From Cepaea nemoralis (Eukaryota; Mollusca; Gastropoda; Stylommatophora; Helicidae), in the NCBI GenBank assembly GCA_014155875.1, contig JACEFZ010028140.1, positions 205,886-269,885 of the forward strand: 64,000 nucleotides of DNA, given 5' to 3'. Below are positions 31,706 through 42,559 of this stretch, piece after piece. The notes under the pieces are model-generated. The model saw only the letters and a list, made by a program, of their open reading frames with translations, was not told the DNA's origin and searched no databases. Positions within the stretch are counted from its first letter, which is position 1; every line of letters starts with the position of its first letter. A program made the position numbers and the translations under genes.

Positions 31706-32485
31706 TGTAACAGAATAGAGGACGGGGAAGAGTTAATATGGGGAAAAGGGGGTTGCAAAAGTATAATTAGTTAAAGTAAAGTACAAGACAAAAATGAGCA
31801 CGAGAACGCACCAAGAGGATACTACGTAACATGGTTTGGGGTAGCAACAAGAGGCGAACAAAAAAAAAAACGTCAACAGTGGAGACGATACAAGAACTGC
31901 ACCGGGAACGGTCGTGTGAATTGGCTCCGATACAAAGTCAACCAGTCTGTTTAACTGATTCCTGATGGACGGGCGAAAGAGGTTAAGTATGCTGATTAGC
32001 AGCGACATTATTGTGGTGTAGGAATTGAAAATAGTTAACGGATAGCATGTTGAATCCTTTGTTGGTTCCTTCGGAAATAGCATCGTGCCATACCCTCAAA
32101 GGTTGTCAAGGGGCTTGCCATTCTGAATTTATGAGAGTTTGTTGATTATTGTCATGAATCTTGCAATGATTCGAAGTAATTTGGCGACTTCTGAATGAAA
32201 TAAAAGATACCCAAATATCATCATCGTCATAGTTGGAGTCCTTTGATAGTTTCCGAATGAGAATGGAAAACAGGAGAGAAGGGAATATTCAACACTCACT
32301 CTGACCAAGGAGGAGTACTTTACAACACTATACGATCAAGCTGTACGGCCTGAGACAGAGAAGATGAAATTGACGCGGAGAGAATTTTAAACCTGGGATG
32401 AATAGAAAGACCTTGAACTGTAGAGGACGTCGGCCCATAACGACGTGGTAACCAGCGAAGGCCCCTGGAAGAGCGCACTGTCACA
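31706..32485. mobile_element. candidate solo LTR, 780 bp
   Basis: Begins TGTAACAG and ends CTGTCACA, an 8-base inverted pair with one mismatch and TG...CA ends usual for LTRs. It precisely interrupts the LINE between TTTCATTAGC and CCTCTTTCAGAC. Contains an AATAAA near 32,200. No TSD is clear. A 116-codon frame on the minus strand (31,733-32,083) has no recognised domain. Confidence 0.55.
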
Positions 32486-32629
32486 CCTCTTTCAGACAAT
32501 CGTTGTTAGTTAGTCCGACAGTCCAAGGAATTCGCAATATTGCCTCAGGAACCAATCTCCGTTGCTTAAGAGGCCCTTCCTTATTTGTCCATTCACGTTC
32601 TATGACTTACTGCCATACTGCAAAATATG

Positions 32630-34594
32630 AGTAGTAGGAGATGCGGTATTTGATTATATTTTGAGGTCCGCTATGAGGTGTCAGGTCTTAGTCAGATATG
32701 ACTGAGCTACCATTTGAAATTAGTACCTGCTTTATGTTAGCGCCGAATGTTGGGCGGCGCTTACCAAACCCTACACCCCCACATTGTGCCAACGGCTTCG
32801 GGTGGAAGAGCGCAGTTGGGTGGGTATATGCAGCACCACCACGTAGTCCGATTTAGCCATTAGCCACGTGTCCCGTGTTAATACCTTAGAGATGTAACCA
32901 TTTGACTGGCTGTACATCGTCACACATACCGAGGACAAGGATTATATCTCTAACACACCACCAATGGTATGATTACAGTGTTTACGGCCCATACACTACA
33001 GACAGTAATAACCGACTTTATAATAAATATCGGTCACTTGTCATTAGATATATAGCGTAAAAACCCATGGCCTTCTGACGATCGGATTCACAAATATGAA
33101 TCGAAGTTGTTTATGGTAGACATCCTAACCCGTGACACCATCTGCACTTTTGTCACTTTACATATCAAACATACTATTTTTACAATTACCTCGTATATAA
33201 TATTTCTTTTAGTACTTAAAGTTTATCTTTTTAGATACACAAAACCGGAAAGCAATCAAGTTTCGTCAATCACGAGATTTGAAAATTCAACTTTTTAAGG
33301 CTTGGTGTTACGAAACATAAGAATCTAAGAAAGTATTCTGAGACATCCGCTCTGCCACGGCGATTGCTGTGTCATACCCTCTGCACACGCCGACCACTGG
33401 GTCATACACTCAACCAGGTGACAACCGTGTCACACCCTCTGCCTCACCGACCATCGGAAGCAGTTATGTAGCCTTTCCTCTACGCATCCACCCCTTAACA
33501 ACGAATGGAAACATTTATTTAACCACTCCGTCACTCGACAATCCCATGTCTTAAAAAGGATCTGAGTATTTATCTAGCCACCCCGCCACTCGCCCACCCC
33601 TAACAACGACCGATAAACTTTATCTAGCAACTTCACTGTCTCTTAATAAGGACCGGACGTATTTATCTAGCCACTCCATCAGTCGTCCACCCTTTAATAA
33701 CGATCAGAAGCACTTATTTAGCATGTCCTCCACTCATCCATGCCTTAACAACGAATGGAAACATTTATTTAACCACTTCGCTTCTCGATCACCCCATCCC
33801 ATAACAAGGAACAGACGCATTTATCTAGCCACTCTACCGACCCCTTAACAATGATCGGAAGCATTTATCTAGCCTTTCATCCACTCATTCACCCTTTAAC
33901 AGCGACCGGTAGCATTTATCTAGAAACTCCTCCGTCTCTTAATAAGGACCAGACGTATTTGTCTAGCCACTCCACCAGTAGTCCACCCTCAATAACGGTC
34001 GGAATAACTTATCTAGCTACCCCTCCGTTCACAACTTCTTAACAACGAATGACACTAAGCCATAACAATTACAACCAGTAATGCCGGCCATCTTTACTTT
34101 TTTAAGGTTTTCATTAAAAGATATGTAACTCGCATGATGATAGTGTTCGGAAGCACTTATCTAGCTACCCCTCCACTTACCACTCCTTAACAACGAATGA
34201 CAATACGCCATAACCACTACAACTAGTAATACCGGCTATCTTTACGTTATTAAGGTTTTCATTTAATGATCTAAAGCCGTATGATGATAGTATGTAAATC
34301 CCGTAAAGACCACTAATAACCGCTAAATTTTATTTTCAATTAAAAAATAAAAGATAAAAGAAATAATTTTTAAAATAATTATCTCGTACATAATTTAACT
34401 TTTAGTTATTAAAGTTTAACTTTTTAAACAACCAAAACCGGAAGTAGTTAAGTACCAAGGCGCACGAGATTTGAAAATGGGGTCCGTTTTTCATGAGGTC
34501 CGCTTCTGTCGACCCTCAAATATAGAAGGAGTTTATTAGCTGCGGACCTCAATGCGGACCTCAAAATATAATAAAATACCTCACCCCTTCTACT
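32630..34594 (+). mobile_element. element C: 1.97-kb inverted-repeat element
   Basis: The ends AGTAGTAGGAGATGCG... and, reversed, AGTAGAAGGGGTGAGG... form an inverted repeat of about 42 bp (37 matches) including TTATATTTTGAGGTCCGC on both sides. It sits inside an RTE-like LINE. Flanking hexamers are AATATG (32,624-32,629) and AACAGG (34,595-34,600), equal at 4 of 6. The first 16 bases agree with element A at 14. It contains a 60-bp-type minisatellite and a direct repeat (33,205-33,295 and 34,395-34,480). No coding capacity. I take it as a MITE-like relative of element A. Confidence 0.65.
33370..34035 (+). repeat. minisatellite inside element C
   Basis: Imperfect repeats of ACCCCTTAACAACGA(A/C)(T/C)GGAA and CATTTATCTAGCCACTCC at roughly 60-bp spacing. 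Short Thr/Ser/Pro frames are shadows. Confidence 0.75.
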
Positions 34595-34660
34595 AACAGG
34601 TTCTTTGTAACATTTCAGTACTCTCTTTTATGGAGAAGAGAATTAGAAAATTAGATGACT

Positions 34661-35160
34661 AATATGCGAAGGACAACGACTACGCTGCAGTGCATTGCAA
34701 AAGACAAGAAAGCCTGGCGTGAGTTGGCCGAAGTGCTCCACTTTGGGTTAAAAGACAGAATAAGATTATAATATACTCCTTAGAAGTTGGTCAGTCTGAC
34801 CTTAAGCACATTAAACACAGCCTTATTGTACTTACATCCCCAGATACCACGTCACTGCGGGGTTAGTGTCAACAACGATTATTTGAACTCTATAGACAGA
34901 ATTGGACTTAACACGGCGTGTCAGTATCTACCATATTTGTGCCCCATTCATGCAGACCTCACATCTTGGTCGGGAGGTTATATTTGCCAGTATCAAAATA
35001 AAACCACACAGAAGGTTTTATTAGATCATTTAGCAGCTTTCGTTTGTTTGGTAACCAGATCGGCGCAGATGTTTAGTGTTAATTCTGCTAGAGTGTGTGG
35101 TCAGGCCCGATTACTTACAATGCGCGACAAATTCCGAAGTAAAGTTACAATCTTTTCAAT
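34661..35160 (+). other. possible LINE C-terminal end, then unassigned
   Basis: 34,661-34,772 can be read as RRTTTTLQCIAKDKKAWRELAEVL, similar to the WREL.. end of some LINE ORF2 proteins. The rest holds no known family; the 166-codon open stretch from 34,787 has no motif and is disrupted in the mirror copy. Confidence 0.35.
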
Positions 35161-35164
35161 TTTC

Positions 35165-35440
35165 TCATCATCATCATGTGTCATACCGATAGACTGTTAT
35201 TGCATGCCATCTTATTCGATTGCCAGAGTATTGGATCGGGTCTGTGTTCTTATTCCAATTGTGCACGTGAACAAATTATCTAGATAGTTATCGTTGCCTT
35301 CCTCTTGCTCTACTCCTATAAATTTTGCTAGTTGTCATTAAGCTTTCGAGTTTATTTCGCTTCATAATGTGCCCAAAATATTGAATGTCTACGTCTGATT
35401 TCTCTAAGCAATTTTCTACTTAGACGATTCATCATCTTAA
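35165..35440 (-). pseudogene. RTE-like LINE 3' end
   Basis: Starts (reversed) with the CATCATCATCATG tail and TGTCATACCGATAGACTG, then the GHIMKR region (TTCATAATGTGCCCAAAATA). Mirrored at 56,930-57,190. Confidence 0.65.
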
Positions 35441-35668
35441 AGTTAGTCGACAGATCAACCTCCCTGCACATCGAGCTAGGCTAACGACCGAAAAGAAAAG
35501 ATCGAACATGGTCTCCGCTATGATGAAGCCTGCTGAGAACTGCAAATTTTACAGGCTACGAGACTGCAAGAGAGACATAGTAATTCTTACAATAATGATA
35601 GACATTCAGCACCCAAGTCTTGCATTCCATGAAGACAGAGCTCACGTGCATCCGAGGAATGAGTGCGC

Positions 35669-35669
<1 letters not shown>

Positions 35670-35711
<42 letters not shown>
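35670..35711 (+). repeat. (GTTA)n microsatellite
   Basis: About ten GTTA units; the mirror at 56,645-56,690 has different unit breaks. Confidence 0.9.
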
Positions 35712-35712
<1 letters not shown>

Positions 35713-35739
35713 CGCGGTTCCAACTTCACAGCAACGGGC

Positions 35740-37345
35740 CGTCCCCATTATGCTCCTTAGCAAAGTTTTTCAACAGGGCATACGACCACACTTGGAATAC
35801 GGTTCAACTGCTTGATGTTGAGAATAAAAAAACCACACTACAGGAGCTGCACAAGGTGCAAAATCAAGCTTTTAAAGTCACCACAGAAGGGATGAGATCA
35901 ACCCATATAGTGGAGATGGAGAAGATTGGGAGGACACAAGCACCGAGAGAGAGCAAAGATACGAAAACGCTAATACAAGCAGAAAAGTTCCTCAGCATGC
36001 CAGGCCATTCTGTGAAGAACATATGTGAAAACTGAGCTGTGGGGCGGCTGAAAAGAAGCAGTTCTATCATCCATCAGGCCAAATGACTCTGTAGAGGAAC
36101 CACCGATCTGCCCACAGTTGGTATCAACCTGAAAACCATTTCTGAAGTCGCTTTAAAGTCGACCGGGTCGACTTCATTGCACCGGGTTTTATCCCATTTG
36201 GCTCGTGGCTCGGTCTCTTTCCGCAGCATGGAAAGCGTCGCACAAAGCACGAACTCCATAGCTCTAGCGACGACTCACAGGAGTCTCCGAAAAATGTCAC
36301 TCGTGAACCGAAGGACGCGGCCCAAATTCGAACCACAACCTTCGGAGCCCGAGTGAAACAGCTTGCCCACTTCACCACGGAGATGTCTGTATTCCAGAAG
36401 GAACTTCATGGACAGAGGAACATAGACTATCACTACAAATCAAAACAAAAGTGAGAGGATTATTTGACAAGGAAGAACAGAACGGTGTACGGCGCAGAAC
36501 AGCCACTCTCAGCTTTCTTGATGAAGAATACCCACGGGACCTCTGGATACGAGTCTACACAGATGGGTCAGCACAAAATGCTGTTCGAAATGGTAGAGCG
36601 GGAGTGTACATAAAATACCCAAATAATACTAGGGACACGGCCAGAGTACCTACAGGAAAGTACTGCCATAACTATGATGCTGAAATTGAGGCAATACAGA
36701 TAGCAAGAGAGAAATTACAAAATGCCAGCCGTGGTACACAACCTGTGGTGATGTTGGCAGATGCAAAATCAGTAATAGAGGCACTCCTGTCTGGGAAATT
36801 ACCAGTTCTAAGGACACTACTTTCTGAACTTAGCAGTCAGCATTAGGTCACCATACAGTGGAAACCATCCCACTGTGGAGTACCCGGAAACGACAGAGCT
36901 GATCGATTGGCTAAGGAAGGAGCAAAAGAAGAACAGCCTGATGTGCCCATTACATACCACCAAAAGAAAAGAATGATCAAATCAGTCAGAAGACCACCAA
37001 ACCCTACTCAAGACGACTACCACATTATGGGCAGACCAGAACAAGTCATTATTATGCTCCTCAGAACAGGACACAATAGATTACGCAACCACATGTATAT
37101 AAAATTCAAGATTGGTGATTCAGCCATGTGCACATGTGGTTTGGCGTCGCAGAGAGCAGAGCACATACTCCAGGATTGCCCAAACTACATTTCCAGGCGA
37201 ACCTTCTGGCCTAGAGAGACAACAGTGGAAGATAAACTCTATGGACCGCTGAATGAACTAAGAAAAGACTGTTAGATTCATACAAGAGACAACATTGCAG
37301 TTATAGGCATATTTCAAGCGAACGAAAGAAGAAGGAGAAGAAGAA
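35740..37345 (+). pseudogene. I-like LINE family 2 with nested SINE and a premature stop
   Basis: The first part (35,740-36,123) gives ELHKVQNQAFKVTTEGMR and LIQAEKFLSMPGH, the linker between RT and RNase H. A reverse SINE lies at 36,124-36,392. RNase H follows in the frame 36,451-36,846: LWIRVYTDGSAQNAVRN (Asp), YDAEIEAIQIA (Glu), VVMLADAKSVIEALL (Asp), then a TAG replacing the Lys of the sister copy (SQHKVTIQW). The rest at 36,847-37,275 holds the PSHCGVPGNDRADRLAKEG block and the CTCG...H...C knuckle, and a GAAGAAGGAGAAGAAG tail. 5'-truncated and dead. Confidence 0.82.
36124..36392 (-). mobile_element. tRNA-derived SINE family 3, nested in a LINE
   Basis: Reverse orientation: box A CCGTGGTGAAGTGGGCAAGC and box B TGTGGTTCGAATTTGG on the minus strand at 36,315-36,385, body with GAGACTCCTGTGAGTCGTCG, CTATGGAGTTCGTGCTTTGTG, AATGGGATAAAACCCGGTGC. 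It shares the body with 44,978-45,195. Confidence 0.72.
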
Positions 37346-37379
37346 TTTCCATTTTCGTCGCATGCCCTCAGTGTTATCA

Positions 37380-37680
37380 CCAATGAACAAGTCCTTCAAG
37401 GAACAAATGAAGATCGTAAACTGATTAGAGACATTAGACGTACACTGTCAACATGTTTTGGGCATGTTATGAGAAGAAATGACTTGGAGAACTTGGTGAC
37501 AACTGGCAAGATCGAAAAGAAGAGACCAAAGGGAAGACCGAGAAGTAAATACCTGGATGGCTTGGCCACGTTGTATGGTCGAGACAGGAACACGGAGTTG
37601 ATTCACGACTCTGGTTATCGAGTGAGATGGCAGAACATGACCGCGCACGCTTATCGGCATGGCACATGATGGATGGATGG
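37380..37680 (+). pseudogene. RTE-like LINE C-terminal fragment
   Basis: Frames give CQHVLGMLWEEMT-equivalent, MRRNDLENLVTTGKIEKKRPKGRPRSKYLDG and VRWQNMTAHAYRHGT, then a GATGGATGG tail. Same family as 45,482-46,040, 5'-truncated. Confidence 0.78.
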
Positions 37681-37790
37681 AATCACGTTACAGTACATAT
37701 GTATTAAGAGATTTCTATTATCCGTCTATTCGGTTATCCGTCACACCCCTAGTCCCGGCGGTGACGGTTAATCGAAGTGTTACACACACA

Positions 37791-37955
<165 letters not shown>

Positions 37956-37984
37956 GGAGAGATAATATATATACAGACCTACAA

Positions 37985-38100
37985 GCACTTGGATTCAACG
38001 ACTGGCAAGAGAAGGTCAACCAGAGAGACGAATGGAGACGCATTGTATCTGCAGCAAAGAACCTCAATGGCTCGGAACGCTGAAGAAGAAGAAGAAGAAA
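37985..38100 (+). mobile_element. RTE-like LINE 3' end with GAA tail
   Basis: ACCTACAAGCACTTGGATTC, GAGAGACGAATGGAGACGC, TGGCTCGGAACGCTGAAGAA: same 3' end as the larger remnant at 42,560-43,404 (reversed), tail (GAA)n. Confidence 0.75.
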
Positions 38101-38224
38101 ATATATATATATTACTTGAAAAACTTGGTGATAACTGACAAACGTGAAGGGAATAGAGCAAGTGGAAAGCAATAGTAGTGATGAGGGTAAATGAGGGACA
38201 TACTATATATATATATAAGATGAA

Positions 38225-38895
38225 GATCATCATCATCATCATCATCATCTTATTCCACTTCTGCCGTCAAGCGACGTGGGGAGGAATAATTTGCGCTCCA
38301 GTGCCCGGTGGGTGGCACAAGGTGTCTGTCTGATAACAGCATTTCTTACTCGGTCTCGGATTGTTAAGTTGGCAACTCTCCTCAGGCATCTCATCTCGCA
38401 GGTGTTGATTTTGCGAAAGTGTGACTTGGAGGAGAAAGTCCAAGTTTGAGATTAGCAGCATAAGGATGGTGTGAATATGCTGTTTATTATGTGTCGTGTT
38501 GCGGACAAGGATATATTTGGATGTTTCAGTAAGGTTGATAGTTGATATGTAAGTGCACTAGCTTTTTAATATCTGAAGTCTATTTCTCTGTCCAATCTGC
38601 CATCTTCTGTGATCATACTTCCAAGATATTCGAATTCTTTAACTTGTTTCAGAGTTCTGCTATTTATCTGTATACGTAGTGGGCCCGGCGATCTGCTAAC
38701 TTGCATTACTTAGGTTTTGGCTGTGTTTATACGCATATTGTATATGCTTGCAGGTTGAACTCAGATTAGTAATATGATTTTATAGTCTGCTCTCATCGCT
38801 GTAAAACAGGCACTGATCGTCTGCAAATAGAAGTTCATTTTATTTCTGAATCTGTTCTGTCAAGACTTGCTTCTATAAATGAAGATACTCATCAA
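38225..38895 (-). pseudogene. RTE-like LINE, RT catalytic end to C-terminus
   Basis: Reverse strand. Near 38,805-38,870 the frame reads ELLFADDQCLFYSDES, the RT catalytic FADD box (clear on the + strand in the mirror at 53,500-53,573). Downstream come EFEYLGSMITEDGR-type text and LRRVANLTIRDRV. A (CAT)n 3' tail lies at 38,228-38,250. Stops throughout. Confidence 0.75.
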
Positions 38896-38997
38896 TTTGT
38901 TTGTTGTGGGCTGGACACGCTTGTGGTGGAATCCGCGCGGTTGATGATAACAAAGGGGTTAAACCGGAAAACGGTAACATATTCTCCTGTGTATACG

Positions 38998-39262
38998 GAA
39001 GTCAGCATGACCAAATGGATAAGAACGCTCGATCTTAAACATCCGGCGAGTTCAACTCCTACACCAGTGTGACTATAACGTTGATGTCTCGTCCTTGACT
39101 TAAGGACGTAAATTACAAGTATCTCTGAAGATGGAGTGGGTTCGCCTGATGGCGAGGGACACTGGTAATAGGGAAAAACTAATACACAAGCAAACATCAA
39201 TGCACGGCACTAGATGTAATAATACGTGTATGGACTACGCTTGAGTTCAAAGCGAGGGGACA
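38998..39262 (+). mobile_element. tRNA-derived SINE family 1
   Basis: Box-A-like GCATGACCAAATGGATAAGA, box-B-like CGAGTTCAACTCCTACACC, then the family body through CTATGGACTACGCTTGAG-type text (39,228-39,250) and AAAGCGAGG. Confidence 0.78.
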
Positions 39263-39489
39263 AAACGCGTGCATTTATCTTTGGAGCTACATACCTACAG
39301 GTAGAGGGGCATTAGGATGAAGAAAAAAAAACAACAAAGACAACACAAGGCAAACAATTAGATGCAGATTAAAATAAAATATGTCCTGTACACACAAGAT
39401 ACGCGATGGCTAGAACTCTCTCCTGATAGCCTGGTGCTAATGTGTTCAAATTACAACGGAACTGGACTTTTTCTTTTTCCTGAGTTCCC

Positions 39490-39975
39490 AGCTCGTCCCA
39501 ATTTCAGATGGGTATTAACAAATCTTGTGCAATAATATCATTGAATGTAAGAAAGAGAGTGCCGAAATGCTATATAGAGCCTGGTTTGCTGTATGGCAGT
39601 GAAGCTTGGAAAATATGTGGACAAATTAGGAAGAAATTGAAACCAACAGAGATGTGGTTATTGAGAAGAATGTTGCGAATTCCTTGGACAGCTAGAGTAA
39701 CTAACAACGACTGCCTGAAACAGGCTAATGAAACTAGAACATGATATACATCAATAAGAAAGAGGAAAACGGCTTTCTTAGAAGAGGGGCATTGAAGAAC
39801 ATTGTGACAACTGGAAAGATCAAGGGGAAGAGAGGCAGAGGCAGACCATGAGAAATAATAATGGGTGGATTCAGTCGGTGGCATGGAGAAATATCATCAG
39901 CAGAGTTAATCCAGAGCCCCTAGCACCAATATCTGTGGAGAGCCATGAAAGCCTACGCCAGCCGGCAGGGCACTT
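39490..39975 (+). pseudogene. RTE-like LINE C-terminal region
   Basis: Frame 39,508-39,744: VRKRVPKCYIEPGLLYGSEAWK...EMWLLRRMLRIPWTARVTNNDCLKQ. Later frames give the RKRKTAF... and GKRGRGRP-like tract and the SRVNPEPLAPI segment. Several stops. Confidence 0.78.
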
Positions 39976-40108
39976 AATGGTGATGATCAACAAATTACCT
40001 AGGAAATAAAGGCCATTGGTGGGATGTTGACCGATTGATCCAAAATGTGGAGCTAACAATATAAACCCAACACACTTATCTGTCGGCCCTGTGATCGTGT
40101 GTTTGAAT

Positions 40109-40125
40109 CTCTCTCTCTCTCTCTC

Positions 40126-40207
<82 letters not shown>
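40109..40207 (+). repeat. (CT)n microsatellite
   Basis: CT run interrupted by a few CCC and CAC. Mirror (GA)n at 52,152-52,255. Confidence 0.95.
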
Positions 40208-40212
<5 letters not shown>

Positions 40213-40560
40213 CCAGTAGGGGATTTTGTAAATATTGATTTGGGTTCCGAGGTTGACCCAGCCTAACATGGGTACCGAGGAATGTTCTGGGATGCAAGCG
40301 GGTCTTTGACTCGGATCACATCACTGATTTAGTGGAGATTGATCTATAACAGCTTATGTCGAGCACCATATACCAAAGAAGCATTGTGATCGAGACAACA
40401 CTCCTTTACTTCCCCGACCACTCCCTGGCACCAATTTCCGGTTGGATTCACCTGGGTGTCCAGGTCAAATAAAAAAAAAATCCGCCCAGATGTGGATTCG
40501 AACTTACGATCATCAAACCGACAAACCAGCGTCTAGCCACTGTCCTCTTGCGAACTCCCC
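40208..40560 (-). mobile_element. tRNA-derived SINE family 4
   Basis: Reverse strand: box A GACAGTGGCTAGACGCTGG and box B GTAAGTTCGAATCCACATC at about 40,490-40,545. The body includes GACACCCAGGTGAATCCAAC and GGTGCCAGGGAGTGGTCGGG in reverse. The body end is uncertain. Mirror at about 51,800-52,150. Confidence 0.6.
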
Positions 40561-41199
40561 ACCAGAAAGCAGCTACACTTAAAATTCTGTCAGCGGCAAC
40601 AGAACAACATTTTCGTTCATGCAGATTATGTCACGTGCCGAAGAGGTCCTGACCTTTCCATGACCTCTGACAAAAATACTTCACAAAACGACCTCTTTCA
40701 AATGTTGGTCGAGGTCTCCTTTTGCCCGGAGCCTACTGTTCTTGCAATGTTGTCTTTGGGGCATTAAGAATTTGAAACATGCACGGCGAGCAAACATTTA
40801 AGCCCGTTTCAAATCTATTCCCAGAATAATGAGAAGGCGAAGCTGCTAAGGTGCTGTTTGCAAAGGAGATTAAAGATTGAAGCAGCTAATGGGTGGTGAC
40901 AAAATTGAGGCAACATATACTTCTGAGCTGGGTCCCATGCGCACGCACATACAGACACATATTCGCGGCGTTTTTTGACCCGGTTTTGCGCCGTCTGCTT
41001 GTAGCCTATTGAAAGAACAAGGTATAGGTAGTCTCATGAAGTCGGAGTCAGTGACCCGGGGGTAAGTGAAACGCAGGAATTTCCCGACATATCGGTTCGA
41101 GGGCTCGACATCAGCCGCGGGTGGTTTGGAGGAAGATCGGTTTGCATTGATTTCGGTGGTATGAGGCGTCGGCCGTTGAGAAAAGAATGGCAAACATGT
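40561..41199. other. unassigned region
   Basis: No family recognised. GGTTCGAGGGCTCGACATC near 41,094 is box-B-like only. Confidence 0.4.
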
Positions 41200-41319
41200 C
41201 TTCTTCTTCATTTACTTCTTCTTCAGTTTCTTCATCTTTTTCTTCTTTCCTCCTCCTCCTCCTTTTCTCCCCCTCCTCCTCCCCGGCCCTCACCGCCGCT
41301 GCCGCTACTACTACTACGG

Positions 41320-41414
<95 letters not shown>

Positions 41415-41570
41415 TCTTCTTCTTCTTTACTTGTTCTTCTTGTGTTTGTTCTTGTTCTTGTTTTCCTTGTTCTCCTTGTTCTTGTTCTTCGTTCTTGTTC
41501 TTCTTCTTCTTCTTCTTCTCTTCTTCTTCTTCTTCTTCTTCTTCTTCTTCGTCTTCTGTCCCTCATCCCC
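41200..41570 (-). repeat. trinucleotide tail (TTC)n-(CTA)n-(TTC)n of a LINE
   Basis: On the minus strand this is a (GAA)n then (GTA)n then GA-rich tail immediately following a LINE ORF end (41,571-41,760). Poly-Leu, poly-Thr and poly-Val frames are shadows. Mirror at 50,840-51,175. Confidence 0.88.
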
Positions 41571-41760
41571 CACTAAGCATAGGCCCTCAACCAACTCACG
41601 CCACTCCATCCTAATCTCTTGCCATGTCCTGCAGCTCCCTTCATGTCCGCCCGATATTAGTCGTCTCTGGGCGTAATTCTCTTCTTCGTGTATTGTTAGA
41701 TCTCCTGCTATCACCGAGCGCCAATAAATGCTGGGGTAGAATGCACGTGGAATGGACCAG
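41571..41760 (-). pseudogene. LINE ORF2 extreme C-terminus
   Basis: Minus-strand frames read NRRSNNTRRELRPETT and TWQEIRMEWRELVEGLCLVGDEGQK, the W...(D/E)W.ELV.GLC end typical of LINE ORF2, then straight into the GAA tail. Confidence 0.65.
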
Positions 41761-41789
41761 CTGGGATGGGGTTTCCAGAGGTGGTAATA

Positions 41790-41818
41790 TATATATATAT
41801 ATATATGTGTGTGTTTGT

Positions 41819-41881
<63 letters not shown>
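41790..41881 (+). repeat. (TA)n(GT)n microsatellite
   Basis: (TA)10 followed by a long GT run. Mirror at 50,490-50,612 shows different lengths. Confidence 0.95.
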
Positions 41882-41883
<2 letters not shown>

Positions 41884-42144
41884 ACATCTATGAAGAGCTT
41901 AGAGCCTCAAAGTGTCCTGATTTCAAGGAACATGAATTGTAGGAAGTGACTATTTTATTGCGTCACTTTTGCAGTAGGGTTTCTGTAATATCCCTTTGTC
42001 GTTTATCCCTTGCCTGTGCATATGACGAGTGTTCTATTAATAGTTTCTCGTCGTCTGAAATATTCTGGGATTGGAGACTGTAATTTGTGGTGTGGCTGTG
42101 AAAATAGATCAGTGATCTGCGTGTAAATACCCGAACCCTTAAAC

Positions 42145-42545
42145 TAATCATCAAAATGTGCCCTGTCAGCTGTCGTAGGCGGTCATGTTTCTTCACAGAT
42201 CTCGGTCCTTGGCGTTCTGGATCAAATCTGCTGATGGTATTGCCACATGCCACCATCTTAGTCCATCCAGCATTAATTCTCTTGGTCTGTCTCTGTCCTT
42301 TTTCAACTGCTCTCTCTAGTTGTCACGATGTTCTCCAATGACTCTCTTCTCATCACATGACGAAAGAAAGCTGTTTGTCTCTTTCTTATAGTTTTACATA
42401 ATGTTCTAGTTTCATTAGCCTCTCCCAGGCAATCGTTGTTAGTTACTCTGGCAATCCTAGGTATTCGCAACATTTGTCTCAGGAACCACATCTCTGTTGC
42501 TTATAACTTCTTCAAAATTTGTCCATTTACATTCCATGATTCCAT
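42145..42545 (-). pseudogene. RTE-like LINE C-terminal region
   Basis: Minus-strand frame 42,303-42,491: EMWFLRQMLRIPRIARVTNNDCLGEANETRTLCKTIRKRQTAFFRHVMRRESLENIVTT. Then the INAGWTKM and DLKNHDRLRQLTGHILM end. Same family as 39,490-39,975. Confidence 0.78.
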
Positions 42546-42559
42546 TTGGAAAGAATAAA

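Larger units (their letters stand above)
31428..34650 (-). pseudogene. RTE-like LINE fragment split by two insertions
   Basis: Pieces at 31,428-31,705, 32,486-32,629 and 34,595-34,650 join in order into the LINE seen uninterrupted at 39,500-39,960 and 42,150-42,540. The first piece gives TEKIKGKRGRGRPREIMLDG and a CATCATCATCA 3' end. The second gives the PWT..RLTTNDCL region and the third the LLYGSEAW-equivalent with the KR(V/E)LKCY-type sequence. The interruptions are a candidate solo LTR and element C. Confidence 0.75.

Noticed and set aside
31733..32083. 116-codon hydrophobic frame, possible envelope-like protein
   Set aside because: Inside the candidate solo LTR, no signal or known motif, broken in the mirror arm.
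34787..35287. 166-codon open frame as a gene
   Set aside because: No motif, disrupted in the mirror copy, and it runs into a reverse LINE end.
41111..41676. Long Leu, Thr and Arg/Glu-rich frames on both strands
   Set aside because: Shadows of the GAA/GTA tail of a LINE.
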